Shown here piece by piece: positions 32,531 to 40,292 of a DNA stretch of 41,288 bases (position 1 is its first letter; each line of letters begins with the position of its first letter). The notes beneath the pieces are model-generated. The model searched no databases. It had not been told where the DNA came from and saw only the letters and a program-made list of their open reading frames with translations. Position numbers and translations under genes: made by a program. Source of the DNA: an uncultured Elusimicrobiales bacterium (GTDB lineage: Bacteria > Elusimicrobiota > Elusimicrobia > Elusimicrobiales > Elusimicrobiaceae); NCBI GenBank assembly GCA_944324685.1, contig CALUXG010000025.1, positions 1-41,288 on the forward strand, read 5' to 3'.

Positions 32531-32932
32531 ATGAACGAACAGTGCAAAGACGTAAGTTTGTATTTTTACGGCGAATTGGACGCTCAGCGTGCCGCCTCCT
32601 TTGAAAAACATCTCTCTTCCTGTCCGCAGTGCCGAAAAGATCTGGCTTTTTTGCGTCAGGTTCAAACGGCTTTGCTCCCTTCGGCGGCTCCAGAAAAAGC
32701 GGTGGAGCGCGTCTTGCGCAGGCCCGCTGTCGGTTGGTGGCGGCAGATGTGGAAGCCCGTTTTGTCGGCATGCTGTGCGGTGTTTTTGGTATGTGTTTTT
32801 TGGGCTTCTGTGTCTTCTCAGCGCGGTTTGACGGACGAGCGTGTGGAATGGGTGGCTTATGTTTCCGCCGAAGCAGATGCGGAATTTAACAGTTTTGCCG
32901 CGGATTTAGCGGTTTTTGAAGAAGAGTTCTAA
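32531..32932 (+). CDS. Zinc-finger anti-sigma factor, membrane-anchored
   Basis: A 133-residue partner of the ECF sigma factor. The N-terminal anti-sigma domain has the H27xxxC31xxC34 motif with an upstream C5. A single transmembrane helix spans about 76-96, and a short C-terminal acidic tail (~35 residues, ending EEEF) lies outside. It should hold the sigma factor at the inner membrane until a signal releases it. The ribosome site GAGGAGG lies inside the end of the sigma gene, so the two are co-translated in fixed ratio. The outer domain is too small for a typical sensor, hinting that another protein (perhaps the next gene product) does the sensing. Confidence 0.87.
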   Translation: MNEQCKDVSLYFYGELDAQRAASFEKHLSSCPQCRKDLAFLRQVQTALLPSAAPEKAVERVLRRPAVGWWRQMWKPVLSACCAVFLVCVFWASVSSQRGLTDERVEWVAYVSAEADAEFNSFAADLAVFEEEF

Positions 32933-32943
32933 AGGAGGAAAAC

Positions 32944-33552
32944 ATGAAACAATTCGTATTGCTGGCCGCACTGGTGGCGTTTTGCGCGCCGGTGTTTGCC
33001 GTTCCCCCGTGTGAGGGAGAGGATTGCCCCGTGAAAAAAGACGGCAAAGCCCGTCCGGAGCTGCGCCTGAAAAAAGGGCCGAAACATAATCCTGAAATAC
33101 AGGCGCGTCTGAAAGAGGCCAAAGCCGAACGCAAAGCGCGTCGCGCCGAGTTTAAGGCCAAAGAAGAAAAATTGGAGAAGCTCGTTAAAGATTATAAAAA
33201 AGCCAAAGACGGCAGCAAAAAACAGGCTGCTCTGCGTGAAGATATAAGCCAAGTGTTGTTGGAAGTGCGCGAGGAACAGCTGTCCGTGCGGGCAGAAAAA
33301 CTGCAGGAGTTTGAGCAACGGCTTAGCCGCATGAAAGAAGGTTTGGCCAAAGAACAGGAAGCCGAGGCTAAAAAAGCGTGGGCGGACCGGCTGACCGAAC
33401 GCGTGATTGCCGAAGACGGCGATTTGGCGGAAGCATTGCATGAACAAGGCCGCATAGGGCCGCGCCATGCTGGTCCGCGCGGACCGCAAGGACCGGCGGG
33501 ACAAGGCGGCGTTTTACCCCCTCCACCTCCTCCGCCGCCGGCAGAGGATTAA
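32944..33552 (+). CDS. Secreted coiled-coil protein with Gly-Pro and poly-Pro tail
   Basis: A 202-residue protein I do not recognise. Signal peptide 1-19 (cleavage after VFA), then a Cys pair C23/C28, a long highly charged Lys/Glu/Ala helix (about 45-155) probably forming a coiled coil, a short stretch of GPxG-type triplets (about 172-189) and eight prolines before the acidic end. The coiled-coil size and location behind a sigma/anti-sigma pair recall periplasmic stress sensors such as CpxP, Spy or CnrX-like proteins, but no signature motif is seen. GGAGG precedes the ATG. Third gene of the ECF operon. Confidence 0.78.
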   Translation: MKQFVLLAALVAFCAPVFAVPPCEGEDCPVKKDGKARPELRLKKGPKHNPEIQARLKEAKAERKARRAEFKAKEEKLEKLVKDYKKAKDGSKKQAALREDISQVLLEVREEQLSVRAEKLQEFEQRLSRMKEGLAKEQEAEAKKAWADRLTERVIAEDGDLAEALHEQGRIGPRHAGPRGPQGPAGQGGVLPPPPPPPPAED

Positions 33553-33575
33553 AAGGACGTTTGTTTCCGTATGGC

Positions 33576-33606
33576 AAAAACCCCGCCTTTTCGGCGGGGT
33601 TTTTTA
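33576..33606. terminator. Bidirectional terminator after the ECF operon
   Basis: CCCCGCC and GGCGGGG pair around TTTTC with five A to the left and six T to the right, serving the ECF operon on + and the lipoprotein on -. Confidence 0.9.
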
Positions 33607-33618
33607 TGTCAGATGATA

Positions 33619-33942
33619 TTAATTGCTCAGCGCGTCTTTCCACGCTTCTTTTTCGGCTTCCAGTTTGGCTTTGGTTTCGTCTATTTGATTTTGTATTTTT
33701 TGTTTGGCCAGTTCGGTGGAGAAGCTGGTATCGTTTTGCTGGCTGGCTTCGGCGGCGGCTTTGGCGTCTTGATAAGCCTGCTTGGCGTCCAAAAGTTTTT
33801 GGCGCGTTTCGGCCGATTTTTGCAAAGCCTCATCCAAGGTCATAGGCGTATTGGCCGAAGAAGCCGACGCGGCACCCGTGCTGGCGCAGCCGGCGGCCAG
33901 ACAGAAAGCGGAAAGAACGGATAAAGTAAGCAGTTTTTTCAT
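33619..33942 (-). CDS. Small alanine-rich helical lipoprotein
   Basis: A 107-residue protein with a lipoprotein signal: KK, a hydrophobic core and the lipobox AAGC with the acylated cysteine at 19. A Ser/Ala/Thr linker is followed by one long helix (about 35-105) rich in Ala, Lys, Gln and Glu with heptad-like spacing. It resembles in architecture small outer-membrane lipoproteins of the Lpp type, though no sequence motif confirms this. I start at 33942, the beginning of the signal peptide; the longer in-frame extension is not signal-like. It has its own promoter on the minus strand. Confidence 0.82.
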   Translation of the reverse strand: MKKLLTLSVLSAFCLAAGCASTGAASASSANTPMTLDEALQKSAETRQKLLDAKQAYQDAKAAAEASQQNDTSFSTELAKQKIQNQIDETKAKLEAEKEAWKDALSN

Positions 33943-33973
33943 ATGATTGCCCTCACTGTTAAGATATTTATAT

Positions 33974-34002
33974 TTTATAAAAAGTTTTTTGGAAAAGGAC
34001 AA
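33974..34002 (-). promoter_or_regulatory. Promoter of the lipoprotein gene
   Basis: On the minus strand TTGTCC, 17 bases, TATAAA, about 30 bases before the ATG, divergent from rmuC. Confidence 0.55.
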
Positions 34003-34060
34003 TATTTATTTTCAATGCGCTGCACACAAAAATTGTTATGATATAAAAACGGAGGAATTT

Positions 34061-35428
34061 ATGGAGGCTTTTTACATAGTGTTGTCCCTTGTTTTAGGTG
34101 CGGCGGCCGGTTTTTTGGCGGCGTGCGTGTGGCTTGTTCCCTCCGTAAAAACCGCGCGCATGCAAGCGCAGCAGGCGCAGCGGCTGCAACAGGAAGTCAA
34201 AGAACAACAGGACCGTTTGCTCCGTTTGGACGTGGACAATGCCCGCTTGCGCGAACAGGCCGCCTCTTTGGAAAAACAACGTGTTTTGGTGGAAAAAAAT
34301 TTTTCGGAGCTTTCCGCCACATACCGTGCGCAATTTGCGGATTTGGCTGCCAAAATTCTGGAAGAAAAGAGCAAGGGTTTGGAAAGCAAAACCACCGAAA
34401 CGCTGCGACCGCTTGCTTTGCAGCTGGAGACTTTTTTTAAGAAAGTAACGGACATGGAACGTTTGACGTCGGAAAAACAATCCCTGTTGGAAAAAGGCCT
34501 TGCCGACGTGATAAAATCCACGGAGAAAATAGATCAGAGCGCGCTGGATTTGACCGCCGCCATCAAGGGGCGGCCGGAAGTGCGCGGAAGCTGGGGCGAA
34601 GAAGCGCTGCGGCGCATTCTGGAAATCAGCGGACTAAAGCGCGGAGTGGACTATTTTGAACAGGTTTCGGACGGAGGCAAACGGCTGGACGTGCAGATTG
34701 CCTTGCCGGCGGGCCGCTGGATTGTGGTGGACTCCAAGACTATTTTTAATCATTACGCGCAGTATTATCAGGAAGAGAATCCCCAGAAAAAAGAAGCATT
34801 TTTGGCCGAACATGTCAAAGATATAAAAGCCACGATAAAAGACCTCTCTTCCAAAAAATATTATTTGCAATTTCAAAAAACGGGCGAAAAAATGCAGCCG
34901 GATTATACATTGATGTTTGTTTCTCCCGAGAGTGCGCTTTTTGCGGCGTTGTCCAAAGATCCTGATATTGTAAACGAAGCGTGGAAAAACGACGTTGCCC
35001 TTGTTTCTTCGTCTTCTTTAATCAACACGCTGAAAATGGTGGCTCGTTTGTGGAACATAGAACGGCAAAACGAATATATGGACGAGCTGAAAGAAGACGT
35101 GGTCAAGCTGATGGAGCGGTTTAATGAATTTTTGGTCAGCTTTGCCAAGACGGAGTCCGCCGTCGCCAACGCATACGGCGCCATAAAAACCGCGCGTACG
35201 CATATTGACGGCAATAACGGCGCTCTGCTGCCGACGGCCCAGCGCATTATAGACGTTTATGAAGCGCCCGTTACCAAAGACAATGCGCGGCTGTTAAAGC
35301 GCATGGGGTATGATTATAACGGCTCCAAACGCCGCGGCAAAGAGGCGGTTCTGCCGGAAGGCGCCGCGGCGGATCGTCAAGAGGCTCTTTCGGACTCCTC
35401 GGAAGCGGCGGACTCTTTGGGCCGGTAA
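34061..35428 (+). CDS. rmuC: RmuC-family DNA recombination protein
   Basis: A 455-residue RmuC homologue. An N-terminal membrane helix (about 2-25) is followed by a long coiled coil (30-170) and the conserved RmuC core, with GRPEVRGSWGEEALRRILE, DVQIALPAGRWIVVDSKT (a nuclease-like fold) and YTLMFVSPESA. In E. coli loss of rmuC raises inversion at short inverted repeats; the fold suggests a DNA nuclease. GGAGG lies 5 bases before the ATG at 34061. It ends 2 bases from the convergent restriction-modification gene, with no terminator between. Confidence 0.93.
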   Translation: MEAFYIVLSLVLGAAAGFLAACVWLVPSVKTARMQAQQAQRLQQEVKEQQDRLLRLDVDNARLREQAASLEKQRVLVEKNFSELSATYRAQFADLAAKILEEKSKGLESKTTETLRPLALQLETFFKKVTDMERLTSEKQSLLEKGLADVIKSTEKIDQSALDLTAAIKGRPEVRGSWGEEALRRILEISGLKRGVDYFEQVSDGGKRLDVQIALPAGRWIVVDSKTIFNHYAQYYQEENPQKKEAFLAEHVKDIKATIKDLSSKKYYLQFQKTGEKMQPDYTLMFVSPESALFAALSKDPDIVNEAWKNDVALVSSSSLINTLKMVARLWNIERQNEYMDELKEDVVKLMERFNEFLVSFAKTESAVANAYGAIKTARTHIDGNNGALLPTAQRIIDVYEAPVTKDNARLLKRMGYDYNGSKRRGKEAVLPEGAAADRQEALSDSSEAADSLGR

Positions 35429-35430
35429 TT

Positions 35431-38400
35431 TTATATATCTTTTATCCACGCGCCGCCCAGCGCTTCTATTTCTTGCATAATAGACATAGTCCGTTTAAGG
35501 ACCAGCAGCATGTTTTTTATGTGTATTAAGTCGTCCAATCCCAGCAAAACGGCGTCTTTTTTGCGGTACTTAAGCCATTTGTCCACAGGTGCATACGAAC
35601 CTATTTGGAACTGATACAGGGCGGGGGTTACCCCGTGGAAAGAGATTTCCTTGCCGTCGGTCATTTGCAATACAAGCCGCGGGCTGGACGCCGTGGGCGG
35701 CGTGATTTTGGCAATGACGAAATTGACGATTTCCCCCTCGTATTCTTCGCGTATGTCCGCGTCTTTGGGGATGTGGCGCATGGTATGCAGGGCAATCAGC
35801 TGTGCGCCTAAAGCGGCGTATTGGTCAAATATTTGGCGGTTGCGCGTGAAAGGTATGCGCGGAAAGTCCGTTTTGAGAAATTCTATATATCTCCGGCGGT
35901 ATATGGGGCAGTGCAGCACGCCGTAGATGTAGTTTAGTATGTCCGGAGGGGTATACTGCCCCCCCCCAATATAGTAATCCGCGCGGAAGCGGCCCGTAAA
36001 ATTGGGGATTTGAACCTCTTGACCCATTTCATTTTCGTAAAGAAATAACGGGGCGATGTAGGTATTATGATTGACGAAACATAAATCGGTTGCTTTATTG
36101 GTAATATAGACATTCGTGTAAGAATTTCCTTGCAAATCTCGTGTGAAGCATAAACCTAAATTTTTCTTCCCAATAAGATGGCGGCAGGTTTGATAGCGCG
36201 GATAGGCAATTATACCCTTTGTTATTCCCGTATAATTTGTGTAACGAATATCAAAAGGCCTATAATTAATTTTTTCTGTTAAAACAGGATTTTCTAAGAG
36301 GTCTTTTTTAGCTAAAAGAATTTGCCAGTCTCTGCCATTTTTTAATTTATATTTTTTTCCTAATTCTTCACAGGATAAGTGAATGAAATTGTTTCTGATA
36401 AGATTTTTTTCATTTTTGCTATATACAGCATTAATGGCATCATTCTTGCTTTGTATTCCGCTGTTGTAATTCTCAAACACATCCGTCAATTTCCAAAATT
36501 TCTCATATTCGCTTTGCAAAGATAAATCTTTGTCCGTAAACCAATAAAACGGCGTTTGCTGCGGCTGCAACTGTTTCCACGGCAGGGAAAGCAGGGTGTG
36601 ATTTTCCAGAAAATCCAATTTTTCGGCGCGGCTGATGATTCCGTTGTCTTTGGTGGAATAGTAAAATACTTTTTTCTCCGACGGCTTTTCCTGTGCGGGG
36701 CGCTTGATAAACAACGTAATACATACGCCGACCATAATGTCAAAAATATTCTGATCCTGTTCTTTTTTGCGGGTGTTTCCGTGCAAATTCAGCACATAAA
36801 TCTCATCAAACGTTTCCAACAGGTGCTTGCGCATTTGCCGGTGCGTAACGCCGTCCAAAAAGCTGTTATTGGTGATTAAGCCCGCCACGCCGGAGCCGGA
36901 TTTATTTATTTTCCATTCGGCAAAGCGAATAAACTTGATGTATAAATCATCCAAATTTATTTTCTTTTCGTTAAGTCCTGTTTTATAGTCTTGGGTAAAT
37001 TCGTCAATTTCCTTGCCGGCGGATTTGCTCTTTCCGTTAAAATACGGCGGATTGCCTACCACGGCCAGAATGTCGGTTTGCTGTTTTACTTTCAGGGCTT
37101 TTTCATGCTCTTGTTTCAAATAGGGCAGCAGCTGGCTGATGGCGTGCGGGGCCAAATCCAGTGTATTGGTCAAATACACCGGCAGACGCTGTTCGTGAGT
37201 GATGGCAATGCCGTTGTCTTTTAAGAACTTCGTCAGCACCGTATGCGCCACGATATAAGGCGTAAACAACAGCTCAAAACCGTAAATGTCTTGCAGGATT
37301 TTATTTTTTATTTGTTGTTTTTCCAGCGGGCCGGCGTTTTTGTTTATCAGCAGTTCATAAATGCTGTCCAGAAAAGTACCCGTTCCGCAGGCAAAATCCA
37401 ATACTTTTACGCCTCTGTCCAAAAAACCGTCTTCCCGCTTAAAAACCGTTTTAATGATTTCCTGTACGCTCCGCACGATAAAATGCGTGGCCTCTTTGGG
37501 CGTGTAATAAACGCCGCTTTCTTTGCGGTTTTCCGTACCTTTGAGTTTATCATATTCTTTAAGAAAATCTTCGTATAAATAGGCGGTGATGCTGCCTTTG
37601 CCTTGGCTTTGTTTTATAAATTCCTGATTAATGGAACCAATGTCCACTAAATTAATGTTTTTGGCGATATTGATCAGCGCCATGTGTATGGAAGCGGGCA
37701 AATAGCGCGGCGTATAACCGGTACTGAGGAATTCATACAGCAGTTTATATTCCAAGGGAATTTTATTAAGCCAGTCGGGATTGTCTTCGTGGAATTTGTC
37801 GTCTTTTTGGTTCTGTTCAAACATTTCCATGCGTGCCAAAAACAGCCCGTATACGAAGCTTTGCGCGTAAATGTCGCAAAAGTCCGTTATGTCGTAATCA
37901 TAATTTAAGGAGTGCTGAAAATCTTTGAACAGTTCATTGAATTTATAAAAGAAGTCTTGCTCATTGTTGGCCGGATTGCTGACATAATTGCGCAAAGCGG
38001 CCGAATAGTAGAAACTTTGACTGGCCAAAGCGCGCACCAGATTTTTTTTGGTTTTTATATACGGGTAATCATAGCCGTAAAAATCCAAAAGCAAATTGAT
38101 AAAATCCTGTTCTTTGGTCGGTACGATCGATTCCGACAGATCTGCATTAATCAAACTGGCGCGGGCTTTGATTTTGCCGTTTTGCAGCAGAATAAAATCA
38201 CGGTAATTGGTAATAATGATGTTGGCGGCGGTTTTAGCGTAACGGAGGATTTGCTCGCTGTGGACGATTTCCTCAATGTTGCGGCTGATTTTTTTGCATT
38301 CAATAAATCCGATTAAAGACTTAAAAAGCGGCACGGAAGCGTCATATACAAAAAAATCCGGCGTGCCGTCTACGTCCAGTTCCGCGCCTTTTACCTCTTG

Positions 38401-38553
38401 CTCGGCAACAATGTTTTTGCCTTTGAACGGCAGCTGGTTGATTAAGTTTTCCAACGGCGTACGGTAAGTATGTTCATTGGCTTGGCGCGCGTCAATGGCT
38501 CGCACGGCCTGAATGTATGTGCGGATAATGTCTTTGTGTTCGCTAAACGGCAT
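35431..38553 (-). CDS. Single-polypeptide restriction-modification enzyme (type IIG-like) with a poly-G tract
   Basis: A 1040-residue fused nuclease/methyltransferase. The N-terminal PD-(D/E)xK nuclease has D66 in GTPDFFVY and E85-C-K87 in GFIECKK. A helical linker leads to an N6-adenine methyltransferase with motif I VLDFACGTGTF (~385) and motif IV NPPY (~500). The C-terminal half should hold the target-recognition domain; EKINYRPFDIRYTNY is conserved in this family. No helicase motifs are seen, which favours type IIG over type ISP. Codons 863-865 are nine consecutive G (Gly-Gly-Gly), a probable slippage site, and residues ~690-835 come from markedly AT-rich DNA. AAGGAG precedes the ATG. No separate methylase or specificity gene is near. 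In frame as read. Confidence 0.88.
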   Translation of the reverse strand: MPFSEHKDIIRTYIQAVRAIDARQANEHTYRTPLENLINQLPFKGKNIVAEQEVKGAELDVDGTPDFFVYDASVPLFKSLIGFIECKKISRNIEEIVHSEQILRYAKTAANIIITNYRDFILLQNGKIKARASLINADLSESIVPTKEQDFINLLLDFYGYDYPYIKTKKNLVRALASQSFYYSAALRNYVSNPANNEQDFFYKFNELFKDFQHSLNYDYDITDFCDIYAQSFVYGLFLARMEMFEQNQKDDKFHEDNPDWLNKIPLEYKLLYEFLSTGYTPRYLPASIHMALINIAKNINLVDIGSINQEFIKQSQGKGSITAYLYEDFLKEYDKLKGTENRKESGVYYTPKEATHFIVRSVQEIIKTVFKREDGFLDRGVKVLDFACGTGTFLDSIYELLINKNAGPLEKQQIKNKILQDIYGFELLFTPYIVAHTVLTKFLKDNGIAITHEQRLPVYLTNTLDLAPHAISQLLPYLKQEHEKALKVKQQTDILAVVGNPPYFNGKSKSAGKEIDEFTQDYKTGLNEKKINLDDLYIKFIRFAEWKINKSGSGVAGLITNNSFLDGVTHRQMRKHLLETFDEIYVLNLHGNTRKKEQDQNIFDIMVGVCITLFIKRPAQEKPSEKKVFYYSTKDNGIISRAEKLDFLENHTLLSLPWKQLQPQQTPFYWFTDKDLSLQSEYEKFWKLTDVFENYNSGIQSKNDAINAVYSKNEKNLIRNNFIHLSCEELGKKYKLKNGRDWQILLAKKDLLENPVLTEKINYRPFDIRYTNYTGITKGIIAYPRYQTCRHLIGKKNLGLCFTRDLQGNSYTNVYITNKATDLCFVNHNTYIAPLFLYENEMGQEVQIPNFTGRFRADYYIGGGQYTPPDILNYIYGVLHCPIYRRRYIEFLKTDFPRIPFTRNRQIFDQYAALGAQLIALHTMRHIPKDADIREEYEGEIVNFVIAKITPPTASSPRLVLQMTDGKEISFHGVTPALYQFQIGSYAPVDKWLKYRKKDAVLLGLDDLIHIKNMLLVLKRTMSIMQEIEALGGAWIKDI
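35959..35967 (-). repeat. G9 homopolymer inside the restriction-modification gene
   Basis: Nine G on the coding strand, encoding Gly863-865. One base fewer brings a TAA about 8 codons later; one more brings a TGA some 45 codons later. Either removes most of the last 175 residues. Confidence 0.85.
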
Positions 38554-38627
38554 GTGTTTGTCTCCTTGCTTGCGGCGCTGCGCCCAGAGCGGTGCTTTTA
38601 TTTTATCATATCCGAGACGGACACCGA

Positions 38628-39383
38628 TTACACCTGCGGCGGTTTTTGTTTGCGTTTTTCAAATTTTTGTATTTCCTGCACAATGCCCGCTGTCAGCACC
38701 GCCGTCGTGATGGCAAAAAGCACCAATCCCATGGCCACCGTAATAACGGCTATCATGCGTCCAAAAAGCGTAATGGGATATTTGTCCCCATATCCCAGCG
38801 TCGTAAACGTTTCCGCCGACCACCATAGTGCGTCCAAAATATTGGCAAACACCTGCGGTTGCGCCGCATGTTCCACGCGGAAAATCATAAACGCGCTCCA
38901 TACCCACAGCATTAAAATAAACGCACCGCAGATCAGCAGTTCGGATTTTTTTTGCGCTACCACGGTGTTCATCAGCTGTATGGCGTCCGTGTAGCGCATA
39001 AGCATTAATATGCGGAATACGCGCAATGCGCGCAAATAACCCGCGCCCAAAATAAAAAACGGGGATATGGCCAATAAATCAATAATCATCAGCGGCGTGA
39101 ACATGTATTTTATGCGGCCTTTGAGCGGATGGGCGTATTGCGGGTCGGCCGTGCAGCTCCACAGACGAAGTACATATTCCAGCGCAAATACCGCACTCAT
39201 GAATAAATCCAAATGCAGCACGGCGCGCTGCAGACGCGGATCGGCATCGCCCAAGCTTTCAATAACGTCTACGGGAACGCTGAGCAGAATCAGCAAAATG
39301 ATAAACAGATTAATACACCACGTCAGTTTGCTGCGGTGATTAAACTGCAAGGTGTTGTAAACGGCGCGTTTGATGTTGGTCAT
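38628..39383 (-). CDS. Voltage-gated-type potassium channel
   Basis: A 251-residue six-helix ion channel subunit that would work as a tetramer. S4 is recognisable by regularly placed arginines (R118, R121, R124, R130) in YLRALRVFRILMLMR. The pore helix and selectivity filter read ETFTTLGYGDKYP (filter T195-L-G-Y-G-D200), with leucine where TVGYGD is common. A short cytoplasmic C-terminus follows S6 and there is no RCK domain. The ribosome-binding site GGAGG is part of a run of seven G that continues into the spacer. Lies between the radical-SAM gene and the restriction-modification gene on the same strand, possibly one transcript. Likely role: potassium permeability or membrane potential. Confidence 0.9.
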   Translation of the reverse strand: MTNIKRAVYNTLQFNHRSKLTWCINLFIILLILLSVPVDVIESLGDADPRLQRAVLHLDLFMSAVFALEYVLRLWSCTADPQYAHPLKGRIKYMFTPLMIIDLLAISPFFILGAGYLRALRVFRILMLMRYTDAIQLMNTVVAQKKSELLICGAFILMLWVWSAFMIFRVEHAAQPQVFANILDALWWSAETFTTLGYGDKYPITLFGRMIAVITVAMGLVLFAITTAVLTAGIVQEIQKFEKRKQKPPQV

Positions 39384-39386
39384 ATT

Positions 39387-39393
39387 CCCCCCC
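39387..39393 (-). repeat. G7 run in the channel gene's ribosome-binding site
   Basis: On the minus strand the Shine-Dalgarno GGAGG runs into five more G before AAT-ATG. Slippage would change the spacer (now 8 bases) rather than the reading frame. Confidence 0.6.
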
Positions 39394-39436
39394 TCCGTCA
39401 GAGTAGTAAATAAACGGCCGTCGGGGCAAGCAAAAA

Positions 39437-40264
39437 TCAGTGCCGGACGGGCAATTTTTCGGAAAAATGTACGGCGGCGGCCAATTTGCGTTCATTGCAG
39501 AAAGCCAAGATTTCTTTGCGCAGTCCGCGCCAATACGTCATGTCTTGCCGGCGAAAGATTTGTTCATAGGTTTGCCGCCATTGCGGGTGTCGGCGCGTTA
39601 TGTAGAGCAGTACCCGCGGCAAGGACGCGGCGCGCAGTTTGAGATTTTCAAAAGAAAAGCGGTTCGTAAAAGGCGCGGCAGTTTCCACGAGGGTTTTCCA
39701 ATCGGATAAATATGGAAAAATGGGCGAGACATGCACCCATGTGCGTATTCCTTTTTCGTGCAAGGTTTTCAGCGCGTAAAACCGCTCCGGCACGCTGGAG
39801 GCGGCGGGTTCTGTATCTTGGCGGAAAGCGTCGTCAGTCGTATTCATGGAAAAGCCTACCGTAACATCGGGCAGTTGTGCCAGAATATCCATGTCGCGCA
39901 GTACAAGAGCGGATTTGGTCAAAATAGTAATGCCCGCCCCGCTCTGGCGCATCTGCAGCAGCAGTTTGCGCGTCAGGCCGTATTTTTCTTCCAGCGGGTT
40001 GTAGCAGTCGGTTACGGAACTTAAAAATACGTTTTTCTCCTGTAAATCCAAAGGCCGGCTGGACGTACTGCGTATTTTTACGTCGGTAAACGTACCCCAA
40101 GGCTCGTCGTGGTTGGAAAAACGCTTCATAAATTCGGCGTAGCAATATATGCACCGGTGCGGACAGCCCACATAAGGATTAATGACGTAGTCCGCCCCGG
40201 GGAGTTTGGAAGGGTTTATATATCCGCGTGCAATGATTTCTTTTACCTTTAACGGGTTGTTCAT
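39437..40264 (-). CDS. Radical SAM protein of the SPL/Rv2578c-like family
   Basis: A 275-residue radical SAM enzyme. The cluster-binding motif CxxxCxxC is at C34, C38, C41 in VGCPHRCIYCYA. The following ITILTKSALVLRDMDIL and VGFSMNTTDD match the spore-photoproduct-lyase-like group, whose best studied member repairs spore thymine dimers. The organism shows no sporulation genes here, and most relatives of this kind are uncharacterised, so DNA repair is only a possibility. Start at 40264: -10 hexamers lie 12 and 17 bases upstream, overlapping the divergent sirtuin promoter. The next gene, the channel, follows after 53 bases. Confidence 0.85.
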   Translation of the reverse strand: MNNPLKVKEIIARGYINPSKLPGADYVINPYVGCPHRCIYCYAEFMKRFSNHDEPWGTFTDVKIRSTSSRPLDLQEKNVFLSSVTDCYNPLEEKYGLTRKLLLQMRQSGAGITILTKSALVLRDMDILAQLPDVTVGFSMNTTDDAFRQDTEPAASSVPERFYALKTLHEKGIRTWVHVSPIFPYLSDWKTLVETAAPFTNRFSFENLKLRAASLPRVLLYITRRHPQWRQTYEQIFRRQDMTYWRGLRKEILAFCNERKLAAAVHFSEKLPVRH

Positions 40265-40287
40265 AGCCGTTCCGATATTATATTATA
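40257..40287. promoter_or_regulatory. Overlapping divergent promoters of the sirtuin and radical-SAM genes
   Basis: On + TTGTTC, 18 bases, TATTAT ends 6 bases before the sirtuin ATG; its -35 overlaps the radical-SAM start codon. On - two overlapping TATAAT hexamers (40277-40282, 40282-40287) occupy the same AT run. The two polymerases would compete for one site. Confidence 0.55.
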
Positions 40288-40292
40288 GCAGT

